From: Pseudorhodobacter sp. E13
GTDB taxonomy: Bacteria; Pseudomonadota; Alphaproteobacteria; Rhodobacterales; Rhodobacteraceae
NCBI RefSeq assembly: GCF_003991405.1
Contig: NZ_RPEN01000159.1
Coordinates: forward strand, 1-64,000
Reading direction: 5' to 3'
DNA length: 64,000 nucleotides
The first letter of the stretch is position 1. The number at the start of each line of letters is the position of its first letter. The notes beneath the pieces are model-generated. The model was not told the origin of the DNA and searched no databases. It saw nothing but the letters and a program-made list of their open reading frames with translations. The position numbers were made by a program, and so were the translations under genes. This document shows positions 56,311 through 64,000 of this stretch, one piece after another.

Positions 56311-57210
56311 CTATCCCATCATTTCCACAATCACGGCCCCCGCCGCGATAAGCGCCATCAGGCCCAGTTGCACCTTTGTCACCCGCTCTTTCAACACCAG
56401 CCACCCAATCAGCGCGGCAAAGACGGTTGAGGTTTCGCGCAACACCGCCGCTTCGCCGACCTTGTCCAGCCGGGTTGCCATCAAGATGGACCCGAAACTG
56501 AAAAATGCAACAAAGGCCCCCAGAATGCCGCGCTTGAACAGCGGCACCGCCTGTTGAAAGCTTAACGCCGCCAATTCGCGCCGCATCACCAGCGGCATGA
56601 AAAACCCATCCAGCATGAAAAACCACGCAAGGAAGGTGAAGGGGTCATAGGTGGCGCGGATGCCGTATGCGTCATAAGTGGTGTAAAGCGCGACAAAGCA
56701 TCCCGTTGCCACCGCCAGCACCAAGGCCTGCACCAGCGTTTCCCGCGCCACCACCACATAGCGCAGATTATAGGCCGCCAGACCGAATATCCCCGCCAGC
56801 AAGGTTGCAAGCCCCAGCCATTGCCCGGGTGTGAAATGTTCGTCAAACCACAGCATCGCGCCCAGCACTGCAAACAGTGGCCCCGTCCCGCGCACCACCG
56901 GATAGACCACCGTATAAGCGCCGCGACTATAGGTCATGGCTTGCAGGTATTTATAGCCTGCATGGATCACCATCGCCCCGAGAAAGATCAGCCACATATG
57001 CGGTTCCGGCCATGGCACGATGAACAGGGCAAAGGGGGCGGCGATCAGGGCGTAGGAAATATCTATCGCAGTGCGCGACATCCAGGGATCGTGCTTGCCC
57101 TTTTGCAGGGCCCCGAACAGCGCGTGCAATACAGCCGCCATCAAGGCCAGACCCAAGGCAAGGTCATGCCCCGCCTCTGACCCTTCCAGATTGATCAGCC
57201 ATTCGGCCAT
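56311..57210 (-). CDS. EamA/DMT-family transporter
   Basis: A 299-residue, ten-helix transporter of the DMT superfamily with two EamA halves (ALGLALMAAVLHALFGALQK; YKYLQAMTYSRGAYTVVYPVVRGTGPLF; and later EAAVLRETSTVFAALIGWLVLKERV). Substrate unknown. The ATG at 57210 is preferred to a TTG at 57216. The gene directly precedes ispZ. In related genomes it is, from memory, found next to ftsY; here an unrelated LysM gene lies between. Confidence 0.88.
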   Translation of the reverse strand: MAEWLINLEGSEAGHDLALGLALMAAVLHALFGALQKGKHDPWMSRTAIDISYALIAAPFALFIVPWPEPHMWLIFLGAMVIHAGYKYLQAMTYSRGAYTVVYPVVRGTGPLFAVLGAMLWFDEHFTPGQWLGLATLLAGIFGLAAYNLRYVVVARETLVQALVLAVATGCFVALYTTYDAYGIRATYDPFTFLAWFFMLDGFFMPLVMRRELAALSFQQAVPLFKRGILGAFVAFFSFGSILMATRLDKVGEAAVLRETSTVFAALIGWLVLKERVTKVQLGLMALIAAGAVIVEMMG

Positions 57211-57495
57211 CTGCAATGTTTACCCCGGATCGAATGGTCAATAGGTCTGAAGCGCCGCCATGGCAAAACGCCAGAACGCCCCTTATGGACGGCGTTTACA
57301 CGGCTTTGTTGCGGGTTGAAATGGCACAATTCGGGGCCAGATCACCGCATCCAGCCCGGAATCCAGCAAAATCTCGCCCCTAGCGTCGCTGCTGGACATA
57401 CATGCAAATCAATTGCGAATCGACAAGTCTCTAGTATATCATCAAGGAATTATCGTCCGCAGACACGGCCCATTCTTCTCATTGAGAGTATTGAA

Positions 57496-58713
57496 ATGCG
57501 TTTTGTTGCCGCTGAGCGGCTGATAGCTGCTGCCGAAAGCAAGTTCTGTGACGATGCGTCCGAACTTTTGACCAACGCTCTCCAAACCCGCGAAGTTCAA
57601 CGGCGCGTGGACGCGGAAACCGGGCAATCGACCCGCACGCCGCCCCGCCCCATTCTGCGCATTTATGAGGAGGCCTTGGACGCCGCCACGACCCGGTTCT
57701 GTCGCGGTGCGCGGGGAGCGACGGTCAACTGGACCGTAAACTACAAGATGAAGGGGCGCTCGTGGAATGCCACGGTCGTGGTCACTGCTACTTTTCGGCG
57801 CGATCGCAAGGGCGGAAAAACCTATCAGGTCAAGCCCGATGAAACAATTTGGCAGATAGCCGAGCGGCACTATGGCAGTGGCTTCTACTGGCCCGCGATT
57901 GAGAGCGAAAACCCCTTTATGGTGTCAGATGGAAACTTCATCCTTGCCGGAATAGGGTTGTCGCTTCCGAGTATTGACACGCTTGCCGACCTTGACCTTG
58001 TTCCAGCAATCAAGACCGCCAGCGCGCCAGCGAATGCACGGCGTCCGGCGCGCACGGTCAGGTTTCCAACGCTCGAAATGTTCTTTAGCGGGTCGCGCAA
58101 CATCACGACCACAACCATCCGGGCACGTGGGGTGACTGCGGTCCTCAGCGTGGCTCTCAAGGGAAAGATCAAAGTCCGCAAGGACGGCTCTTTACCGGCA
58201 GGCTTTGCCTATAGCCGACATGAGCGAGAGGCCACAATCGCAACCGAGGCCTTTGCCACCGCGATCAAATGCGACAAGCTCGGTGTAAAAGAGCTGTCTT
58301 TTACCAGTGAAATTGCGCGCACGGGTTGGAAAGCAAAGTTTGTCGTCGGCAAAGACGGAACATTCACGGTGAATATTACCCCCAAAATGGTCGACTTTCA
58401 TTACCAAGGCTTTCACATGATTGGCGAGTTGGGAATAGACGCTTCTTGCCGGATCACTGTCGATCCTGAAAACGAAAGCAGGCCACCAAGTGCGGGTGCC
58501 GCGCAGAGTTTGACAATGGCGGATCGCATCGAAATCTGGTTTCAGGAGAACGGAACGCTGGTCGCGGGCGTTGCGGTGACAACCGCCGCGGCAATTGTCG
58601 CGGCGACCCTGATCGAAGATGTCGTAAGCGGCGGCGCGGGCGTGGCCGATGATGCGGTGTCGTTTCGGCTCGCCTATTCCGTAGCGCGGGCGGGGCTGCG
58701 ATACATCCGGTAA
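57496..58713 (+). CDS. Orphan LysM-domain membrane protein
   Basis: A 405-residue protein with no close family recognised. Residues 1-105 are a helical region with a beta segment (ATVNWTVNYKMKGRSWNATVVVTATF). A LysM domain spans about 108-159 (YQVKPDETIWQIAERHYGSG, then YWPAIESENP and a final LPS), indicating peptidoglycan or chitin-like glycan binding. A beta-rich region (190-320) follows. A single membrane helix at 354-373 (LVAGVAVTTAAAIVAATL) ends before EDVVSGGAGVADDAVSF, a tail with a glycine-rich loop. The ATG at 57496 has GAGAG upstream. It has no signal peptide at its N-terminus, so topology is uncertain. Confidence 0.7.
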   Translation: MRFVAAERLIAAAESKFCDDASELLTNALQTREVQRRVDAETGQSTRTPPRPILRIYEEALDAATTRFCRGARGATVNWTVNYKMKGRSWNATVVVTATFRRDRKGGKTYQVKPDETIWQIAERHYGSGFYWPAIESENPFMVSDGNFILAGIGLSLPSIDTLADLDLVPAIKTASAPANARRPARTVRFPTLEMFFSGSRNITTTTIRARGVTAVLSVALKGKIKVRKDGSLPAGFAYSRHEREATIATEAFATAIKCDKLGVKELSFTSEIARTGWKAKFVVGKDGTFTVNITPKMVDFHYQGFHMIGELGIDASCRITVDPENESRPPSAGAAQSLTMADRIEIWFQENGTLVAGVAVTTAAAIVAATLIEDVVSGGAGVADDAVSFRLAYSVARAGLRYIR

Positions 58714-58743
58714 ACCTTAACGGTATCCAACAGGCAGACCCGC

Positions 58744-59829
58744 CTATGGGGTCGCATCAAGGCCAACCAAAGCCGCTGCAAACTCTTCGGGGTCGAAGGG
58801 GGCAAGATCGTCGATTTGTTCCCCGATACCGATGGCATGGATCGGCAAGCCGAATTTATCGGCCAAAGCCACCAGCACGCCGCCCTTTGCCGTGCCGTCG
58901 AGCTTGGTCATCACAAGGCCCGAAACATCGGCGAGTTTTCGGAAAATCTCCACCTGATTAAGCGCGTTCTGGCCGGTTGTCGCATCCAGCACCAAAAGCG
59001 TGTTATGCGGGGCCTCCGGGTCTTTTTTGCGGATCACGCGGACGATCTTGGTAAGTTCTTCCATCAGATCGGCGCGGTTTTGCAAGCGGCCTGCGGTGTC
59101 GATCATCAACAGATCAGCGCCGCTTTCCTGTGCCTTGGTCATCGCATCAAAGGCAAGGCTGGCCGGGTCAGAGCCTTCGGGCGCGGTGAGGACGGGCACG
59201 CCAGCGCGCTGACCCCAGACCTGCAATTGCTCCACCGCTGCGGCGCGGAACGTATCGCCCGCAGCGATCACCACCGATTTCCCCGCAGCTTTGAACTGGC
59301 TGGCCAGCTTGCCGATGGTCGTGGTCTTGCCAGAGCCATTGACGCCCACCACCAGCACCACTTGCGGGCGTTTGGCGTAAAGCGGCATCGGCTTGGCCAC
59401 AGGGTCCATGATCCGGGTGACTTCGGCGGCAAGCGCTTGTTTGATCTCGGTCGCGCTGACGCGTTTGCCCATGCGGCCTTCGGCGATATTGGCCGTAACG
59501 CGCAGGGCGGTATCCACGCCCATATCCGCCTCGATCAGCAATTCCTCAAGGCTTTCGAGCATGGCATCATCAAAGACGCGCTTTGCCTCGGCTGGGGTTT
59601 GGCCCATCAGGCGGCCAAGGATGCCGGGTTTGGGATCGGGTTTTGCAGCAGGGGGTGCCGCTTTGGGCGCCGCAGGGGGCGCTATTTCAACCGCTTGCGG
59701 GGGGGCACTGGCGGCAGGCGGTGCCTCGGCCACCGGGTCCCCGGCTGTGTTGACCAGCGCCTCCAGCCCATCACCGATTTTGTCCGAGGATCGGAACATC
59801 CGGTCTTTCAGCTTTTTGAAAAAGGACAT
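58744..59829 (-). CDS. ftsY: Signal recognition particle receptor FtsY
   Basis: A 361-residue GTPase that docks the SRP-ribosome complex at the membrane. An N-terminal acidic/proline-alanine-rich A domain (to about residue 75) precedes the N domain and the G domain: G1 GVNGSGKTTTIGKLA, AAGDTFRAAAVEQL, the DTAGRLQNRADLMEEL G3 region, and G4 TKLDGTAKGG. The start at 59829 (MSFFKKLKDRM) matches the family. The gene ends 30 bases from the LysM gene on the other strand. Confidence 0.97.
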   Translation of the reverse strand: MSFFKKLKDRMFRSSDKIGDGLEALVNTAGDPVAEAPPAASAPPQAVEIAPPAAPKAAPPAAKPDPKPGILGRLMGQTPAEAKRVFDDAMLESLEELLIEADMGVDTALRVTANIAEGRMGKRVSATEIKQALAAEVTRIMDPVAKPMPLYAKRPQVVLVVGVNGSGKTTTIGKLASQFKAAGKSVVIAAGDTFRAAAVEQLQVWGQRAGVPVLTAPEGSDPASLAFDAMTKAQESGADLLMIDTAGRLQNRADLMEELTKIVRVIRKKDPEAPHNTLLVLDATTGQNALNQVEIFRKLADVSGLVMTKLDGTAKGGVLVALADKFGLPIHAIGIGEQIDDLAPFDPEEFAAALVGLDATP

Positions 59830-59892
59830 CGGGCCTCCGGCTTGGGAATGCTTTTCCTTCACCTAGTCAATTCCGGCGGCTAATGAAAGGGC

Positions 59893-60654
59893 CTAGCCTT
59901 TGAGCAAGGTCCAATAGCCCAGCGCCCCCAGCATCAAAAGCATCTGGCCACACCAATAGGCGGGCCAGAGCATCAACGACAGCACCCGCTTTGCCTTGGG
60001 GGAGGCGACCACGAACAGCCGCAGCGCCAGCAAAAGATCAGACAGCACAAACAGCGCGGCCCCCGCTTGCACGACCCTTGCAAACCGATACTCCACCAGC
60101 AGAATGGCAACCGCCGCCATCACGCCGATCACCAGCACATAGCCGCGCACGGGCCAGCGCAATGTGCCGGTCTTGGGCGCAAGCCAAAACTCGGTAGAGA
60201 TCAGAAGCCCAAGCAGACCAGCAAGCGCAAGGCCTTGGCCGATGGACAGCCCATGTGCTGCCGCCCCCAAGGCGGCAAACTGGTCGTTCAGATCAGCCGT
60301 CCGCTGCCACAGCGCGAAAGCATACAGCAAATGGCCCAGCGCAAAGGCGGCCATGCCGGCCAGAAAGGCCCGCGCCGCAGGGCGGGCAAGGGCAAAATCG
60401 CCCAGCGCCCCGAAGAACAACCCCAAGGGCATGAGCCAAAGCAAACCATCTGCCCGAAGCCGAGAGGAAAACAGCGCCGCATCAAGCAACAGCATCAGGG
60501 CCACCAAGCCCGCCGCCCCCGCCTTCACCCAAGCGCCCGTCAGGCTGACCGTATCGCGCCCCGACCAGACCAGCCAATAGGCGACAAAGCAGATCAAAGC
60601 CCCGGCGATCAGCCCCAATGGGATGACATCGTGACGCAGCAAATCAAAATTCAT
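59893..60654 (-). CDS. YhhN-family membrane protein (lysoplasmalogenase-like)
   Basis: A 253-residue integral membrane protein with eight predicted helices and the YhhN pattern: GLLWLMPLGLFFGALGDFALARP, then AFLAGMAAFALGHLLYAFAL and LFVLSDLLLALRLF. YhhN members include lysoplasmalogenase (TMEM86B-type), which cleaves the vinyl ether of lysoplasmalogens; other members have unknown roles, and plasmalogens are rare in aerobic bacteria. AGGGG lies 6 bases before the ATG at 60654. It is divergent from the AlkB-like gene. Confidence 0.75.
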   Translation of the reverse strand: MNFDLLRHDVIPLGLIAGALICFVAYWLVWSGRDTVSLTGAWVKAGAAGLVALMLLLDAALFSSRLRADGLLWLMPLGLFFGALGDFALARPAARAFLAGMAAFALGHLLYAFALWQRTADLNDQFAALGAAAHGLSIGQGLALAGLLGLLISTEFWLAPKTGTLRWPVRGYVLVIGVMAAVAILLVEYRFARVVQAGAALFVLSDLLLALRLFVVASPKAKRVLSLMLWPAYWCGQMLLMLGALGYWTLLKG

Positions 60655-60732
60655 CACTTGCCCCTAAACCTTTGGCCTGAACCGCCGTTAGGGTTATGTT
60701 ATGGCCGAATGCCGCCTGTCAGGAAATGACCA

Positions 60733-61788
60733 ATGCCCAAAATGCCCCTTTTTGCCTTGGCCGCCCTTGCCCCGTTTGGCCTGTTGGCCTTGGGCGCGGG
60801 GTTTGGCGGAGTCTGGGCCTTGGCCGCGCTGGTTTATATGGGGGCGCTGACGGCGCTTCTGGATCAACTCAGCCCGATGGTTGCCCTTGATGCGCCAGAG
60901 GGGACCGAGTTTCCCGCCGCCGATGCCTTGCTGCTGGTCTTGGGGCTGGCGCATCTGGTGGCTTTTCCCTTGGTGGTCTGGGCCGTGGCGGGGCCAAGCG
61001 GTTTGGCTGGCTGGGAACGCGCGGTGCTGGCGCTGGGGGCGGGGCAATGGTTTGGTCAGGTTTCCAACCCCTGCGCACATGAGCTGATCCACCGTGGCAA
61101 TCGGGGCCTCTATTGGCTGGGCGTGACGCTTTATGCGACGATGCTGTTCGGGCATCACGCCTCGGCGCACCGATTGGTGCACCACCGCCACGCAGCCTCC
61201 TTGGCCGATCCGAACACGGCGCGGGCGGGCGAGAGTTTTTACCAGTTCTGGCCACGGGCTTGGGCAGGCTCTTTCCGGCTGGGCTGGCTGGCAGAGACGG
61301 CGCGGCGGCAGGGCAAGCCGGGGCTGCACCCTTATCTGATATATGGCGCGATTTCGCTGGCATCCTTGGCTTTGGGTTTTGCGCTGGCGGGGGGGGCCGG
61401 GGCTGTCACTTGGCTGGCGCTGGCCGTCTATGGGCACAGCCAGTTGCTGCTGGCCGATTACGTTCAGCACTATGGCTTGCTGCGCGATGCCCGCCCCGAT
61501 GGCAGCCTTGAACCCGTGTCCGAGCGGCATAGCTGGAACGCGCCGCATTGGTTCTCCTCGGCGCTGATGCTGAACGCGCCGCGCCATTCCGATCATCACG
61601 CCCATCCCTCGCGCCCCTATGCCGCCTTGCGCCTGCCCGCGCGCGGCGATGCCCCCTACCTGCCCTATCCGCTGCCCATCTGCTGCACATTGGCGCTTGC
61701 CCCGCGCCGCTGGAAACGCGTCATGACCCGCCGCCTTGACCAGTGGCACACAACCGCCCAAACCAAAGCACCACCAACGCAAGCGTGA
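60733..61788 (+). CDS. AlkB-like membrane di-iron hydroxylase
   Basis: A 351-residue membrane hydroxylase of the alkane monooxygenase (AlkB) family. Histidine boxes expected for the di-iron site are HELIH (116-120), HRLVHHRH (146-153), QHYG (246) and the NAPRHSDHHAHP segment (285-290 region). Four or more membrane helices surround them. AlkB proteins terminally hydroxylate medium-chain alkanes with rubredoxin as electron donor; no rubredoxin gene is next to it, and substrate may differ. Compared with true AlkB (about 400 residues) it is short. It precedes a small secreted protein gene. Confidence 0.85.
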   Translation: MPKMPLFALAALAPFGLLALGAGFGGVWALAALVYMGALTALLDQLSPMVALDAPEGTEFPAADALLLVLGLAHLVAFPLVVWAVAGPSGLAGWERAVLALGAGQWFGQVSNPCAHELIHRGNRGLYWLGVTLYATMLFGHHASAHRLVHHRHAASLADPNTARAGESFYQFWPRAWAGSFRLGWLAETARRQGKPGLHPYLIYGAISLASLALGFALAGGAGAVTWLALAVYGHSQLLLADYVQHYGLLRDARPDGSLEPVSERHSWNAPHWFSSALMLNAPRHSDHHAHPSRPYAALRLPARGDAPYLPYPLPICCTLALAPRRWKRVMTRRLDQWHTTAQTKAPPTQA

Positions 61789-61849
61789 CTGGAAGTCAGC
61801 GCGATTTTGCGACATGCTGCGGCAAAGCGAACCCCGAAAGGCCCGTTTC

Positions 61850-62245
61850 ATGCGCATTGTTCTGCTGTCTGCCTTGCTGCTCGCCTCTCCCGCTTTGGCG
61901 GGCGAAGACCCGATGACGGGGGCGGAATTTGAAGCCTATTCCACCGGCAAAACCCTGACTTATGCCTCCAACGGCGAGGTGTATGGGGTAGAGCAATATC
62001 TATCCAACCGGCGCGTCCGCTGGGCCTTTGTCGATGATACCTGCCGCATCGGGCATTGGTATGAACAGGGCGAGGAAATCTGTTTCGTCTATGAACATGA
62101 TGCCACCCCGCAATGCTGGACCTTCCATCTGATCGACGGCAAGCTGAAGGCGCGCTTCATCGCGGACCCGCCCAGAACCGAGCTGTCAGAGGTCAACCAA
62201 ACCGATGAGCCTTTGGCCTGCACCGGGCCGGATGTGGGCGTGTAG
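61850..62245 (+). CDS. Uncharacterised secreted protein
   Basis: A 131-residue exported protein. A signal peptide (MRIVLLSALLLASPALA, cleaved before GEDP) is followed by a small beta-rich domain with conserved-looking aromatic residues and four cysteines (DDTCRIGHWYEQGEEICFVYEHD, PQCWTFHLIDG, and LACTGPD), which could form disulfides in the periplasm. No domain was recognised. GAAAGG lies before the ATG at 61850. It follows the AlkB-like gene by 61 bases and may be transcribed with it, but relation of function is unknown. Confidence 0.6.
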   Translation: MRIVLLSALLLASPALAGEDPMTGAEFEAYSTGKTLTYASNGEVYGVEQYLSNRRVRWAFVDDTCRIGHWYEQGEEICFVYEHDATPQCWTFHLIDGKLKARFIADPPRTELSEVNQTDEPLACTGPDVGV

Positions 62246-62338
62246 TTTCACTTTCCCAACATCCGCCCTGCGCGCTGCGCGATTTATCACCGGAAAACCC
62301 TGCGGGCTTTGCGAGTAAACATCACAAAGCGAACATCG

Positions 62339-63928
62339 TCAGAACAAACGGCCCTGCCCGTCTGGCCCGGCGGGTGGTGTTTTGGGCGGCGTGGCTTTGG
62401 CAGGCTTTGCCTCCGTTTTCAGGCCAAGGCGGCCATCGTGGAACTCTATCTCCAAGGCCCCTGCCCGCTCTGCCATGGCTTTGGAGGTGACAACCCCATC
62501 CTCGCCCCGCACCACGGCATAGCCGCGCCGCAAGGTTTCAGCATAGCCCAAGGTCTGCCGCGTGCGGTCCAGCGCCTCCAACCGTTTGGTAAGGTCGGCA
62601 AGGCGCAGGCTTTGGGCCGATTGCAGGCGCGTCTCCAGCCCGGTCAGTTTTTCGCGCGACCGGGCGATGTCGCGCCCCGCATCGGCGAAGGCACGGTCCA
62701 ACGCGCGCGGCAGGCGGGCGGCAAGCAGGTCCAGCCGCTCCCCCGCGCGTTCGACCCGCCGCGCTTGCGCCATTCCCAAGGCGCGGGCGCGTTCGTCCAG
62801 CCGGTCACGCCGCCGCGCCACCAGATCCAGCAACAGGCGCGGGCGCATCGGGGCGGCCACCCGGTCCAGCGCGCTGCGTTTGGTGCTGGTAGCCATCACC
62901 AAAGCACCGCCCAAACGGCCTGACCACAGATCAAACCGCTGCGCAGACGCTTGGGTCAGCGTGTCCAACCGGGGCAAGGCCCGGCCCAGATCGCGCAGGC
63001 GCTGACCGCGCAGGCCCACCATCTGCGCAATGGCGCGGGACAGCCGCGCGCCTTGCCCGTCCAGCGCCGCCAACAATTCCATCCGCACCGGCACGGCCAT
63101 TTCTGCCGCCGCCGTAGGGGTAGGCGCGCGGCGGTCACTGGCGTAATCAATCAGCGTGGTATCGGTTTCATGCCCCACCGCCGAGATCAGCGGAATGTCA
63201 CTTTCTGCCGCGGCCCGCACCACGATTTCCTCGTTGAAGCCCCACAGATCCTCAAGCGACCCACCGCCCCGCGCCACGATAATCAGATCAGGCCGCGGGA
63301 TCGGCCCCCCCGGCGCAATCGCGTTGAAGCCACGGATCGCGGCGGCCACTTCGGGCGCGCAGGCTTGACCCTGCACAGCCACCGGCCACACCAACACATG
63401 ACGCGGAAAACGGTCGCGCAGGCGGTGCAGAATATCGCGGATCACCGCACCCGAAGGCGAGGTGACAACCCCGATCACCTTCGGCAAATACGGCAAAGGC
63501 CGTTTGCGCCCCGCATCAAACAAGCCTTCGGCGGCCAGTGCCTTTCGCCGCGCCTCCAGCATGGCCATCAAGGCACCAGCACCCGCTGGGGCGATATCTT
63601 CCACGATCAACTGATATTTCGACTGACCCGGAAAGGTGGTCATGCGGCCCGTGGCCACCACTTCCATCCCCTCCTCCGGGCGGACCTGCATTTTCGCAAC
63701 CTGCCCTTTCCACGAAATCGCGGCGATGACCGAACGGTCATCCTTCAGGTCGAAATACATATGCCCCGAGGCAGGCCGCGACACGCGCCCAATCTCGCCA
63801 CGCACGCGGACAAGGCCAAATTCCCCTTCGATCACCCGCTTCACCGCGCCTGAAAGTTCAGACACCGTGAATTCAGGGGAGTTTCCACTGGCACCACCTG
63901 CGGGGCCGTCTTCGAACAGGTCACTCAT
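62339..63928 (-). CDS. xseA: Exodeoxyribonuclease VII large subunit
   Basis: A 529-residue subunit that, with XseB, degrades single-stranded DNA. The N-terminal OB domain (FTVSELSGAVKRVIEGEFGL; GRVSRPASGHMYFDLKDD) is followed by the catalytic domain (RKRPLPYLPKVIGVVTSPSG; RPDLIIVARGGGSLEDLWGFNEE; ISAVGHETDTTLIDYASDRRAPTPTAAAE) and a long Arg-rich coiled coil. Length is slightly above E. coli (456). The ATG at 63928 starts MSDLFEDG. The small XseB subunit is not in the window. Confidence 0.97.
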   Translation of the reverse strand: MSDLFEDGPAGGASGNSPEFTVSELSGAVKRVIEGEFGLVRVRGEIGRVSRPASGHMYFDLKDDRSVIAAISWKGQVAKMQVRPEEGMEVVATGRMTTFPGQSKYQLIVEDIAPAGAGALMAMLEARRKALAAEGLFDAGRKRPLPYLPKVIGVVTSPSGAVIRDILHRLRDRFPRHVLVWPVAVQGQACAPEVAAAIRGFNAIAPGGPIPRPDLIIVARGGGSLEDLWGFNEEIVVRAAAESDIPLISAVGHETDTTLIDYASDRRAPTPTAAAEMAVPVRMELLAALDGQGARLSRAIAQMVGLRGQRLRDLGRALPRLDTLTQASAQRFDLWSGRLGGALVMATSTKRSALDRVAAPMRPRLLLDLVARRRDRLDERARALGMAQARRVERAGERLDLLAARLPRALDRAFADAGRDIARSREKLTGLETRLQSAQSLRLADLTKRLEALDRTRQTLGYAETLRRGYAVVRGEDGVVTSKAMAERAGALEIEFHDGRLGLKTEAKPAKATPPKTPPAGPDGQGRLF

Positions 63929-63939
63929 GCCTTAGCCTT

Positions 63940-64000
63940 TCAATCACCGCCGCAGCCGCCGCCATCGCTGTCACCGCCGCTGTCGCCCCCGCTGTGGTTT
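63940..64000 (-). CDS. 3' end of a Gly/Cys-rich protein (partial)
   Basis: The minus strand, running in from the window edge, codes NHSGGDSGGDSDGGGCGGD and a TGA, a glycine- and aspartate-rich tail with one cysteine, common in proteins whose C-terminus is low complexity. Its stop is 12 bases ahead of the xseA start, same strand. The rest of the gene is outside the window, so family is unknown. Confidence 0.5.
   Translation of the reverse strand, partial: NHSGGDSGGDSDGGGCGGD

Overview
This 64 kb window looks like chromosomal DNA of an alphaproteobacterium of the family Rhodobacteraceae (Roseobacter/Rhodobacter lineage). The basis is GC-rich coding with Shine-Dalgarno-led starts, the cell-cycle and translation gene neighbourhoods (infA-maf-rng-yacG, glyQ-DUF6446-glyS), cytochrome c2 beside an aa3 oxidase subunit I, an RTX protein ending in a Hint domain, and a SAM-II riboswitch in front of metZ. 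This assignment is inference; no database was searched.

Layout. Positions 1-6560 are an accessory region. It holds the end of an IS3-type element, a 1129-residue RTX/Hint protein, a badly decayed ion-channel gene, a phage-type regulator with a coupled small ORF, and an AlpA-like gene with a perfect 19-bp palindrome upstream. The region abuts the 3' end of tRNA-Phe(GAA), as expected of an integrated element. From 6561 the window is mostly core genome: infA-maf-rng-yacG, aspS, carB, tRNA-Leu(GAG), lipB, cytochrome c2, ctaD, yqeY and carA, then a large GT2 glycosyltransferase with a probable MshEN domain. 25.9-36.3 kb holds metabolism and regulation: a GntR regulator, a pyrimidine 5'-nucleotidase, a UbiH-like monooxygenase, a class V aminotransferase divergent from a sulfide:quinone oxidoreductase, two coupled Lrp/AsnC regulators divergent from ilvC, a DMT exporter and a methyltransferase. 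36.4-45.6 kb holds folP-folB, a SleB-type hydrolase, a divergent PPDK-like protein and the glycyl-tRNA synthetase operon. 45.8-64 kb holds a SPOR/peptidoglycan-binding pseudoprotease, tandem trkH genes, folE2, riboswitch-controlled metZ, an MscS channel, ispZ, a DMT transporter, an orphan LysM membrane protein, ftsY, a YhhN protein, an AlkB-like hydroxylase, xseA and the 3' end of a Gly/Cys-rich protein.

How the genes connect. carA and carB make carbamoyl phosphate synthetase but lie about 8 kb apart. folE2, folB and folP supply three steps of folate synthesis from two loci. Cytochrome c2 and CtaD form the end of the aerobic respiratory chain. IlvC sits opposite an Lrp-pair operon, and MetZ carries its own SAM-sensing leader. 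Envelope genes recur: two peptidoglycan-binding proteins, SleB, a LysM protein and MscS.

The least explained items are the LysM protein that appears to interrupt an ftsY-eamA-ispZ gene order, the GT2 with a putative c-di-GMP-binding N-terminus, the inactive SPOR protease, the two-Lrp operon with its CTCC-motif protein, and a short repeat family present in at least four intergenic gaps. I saw no CRISPR array, no recognisable defence operon and no complete secretion-system locus.
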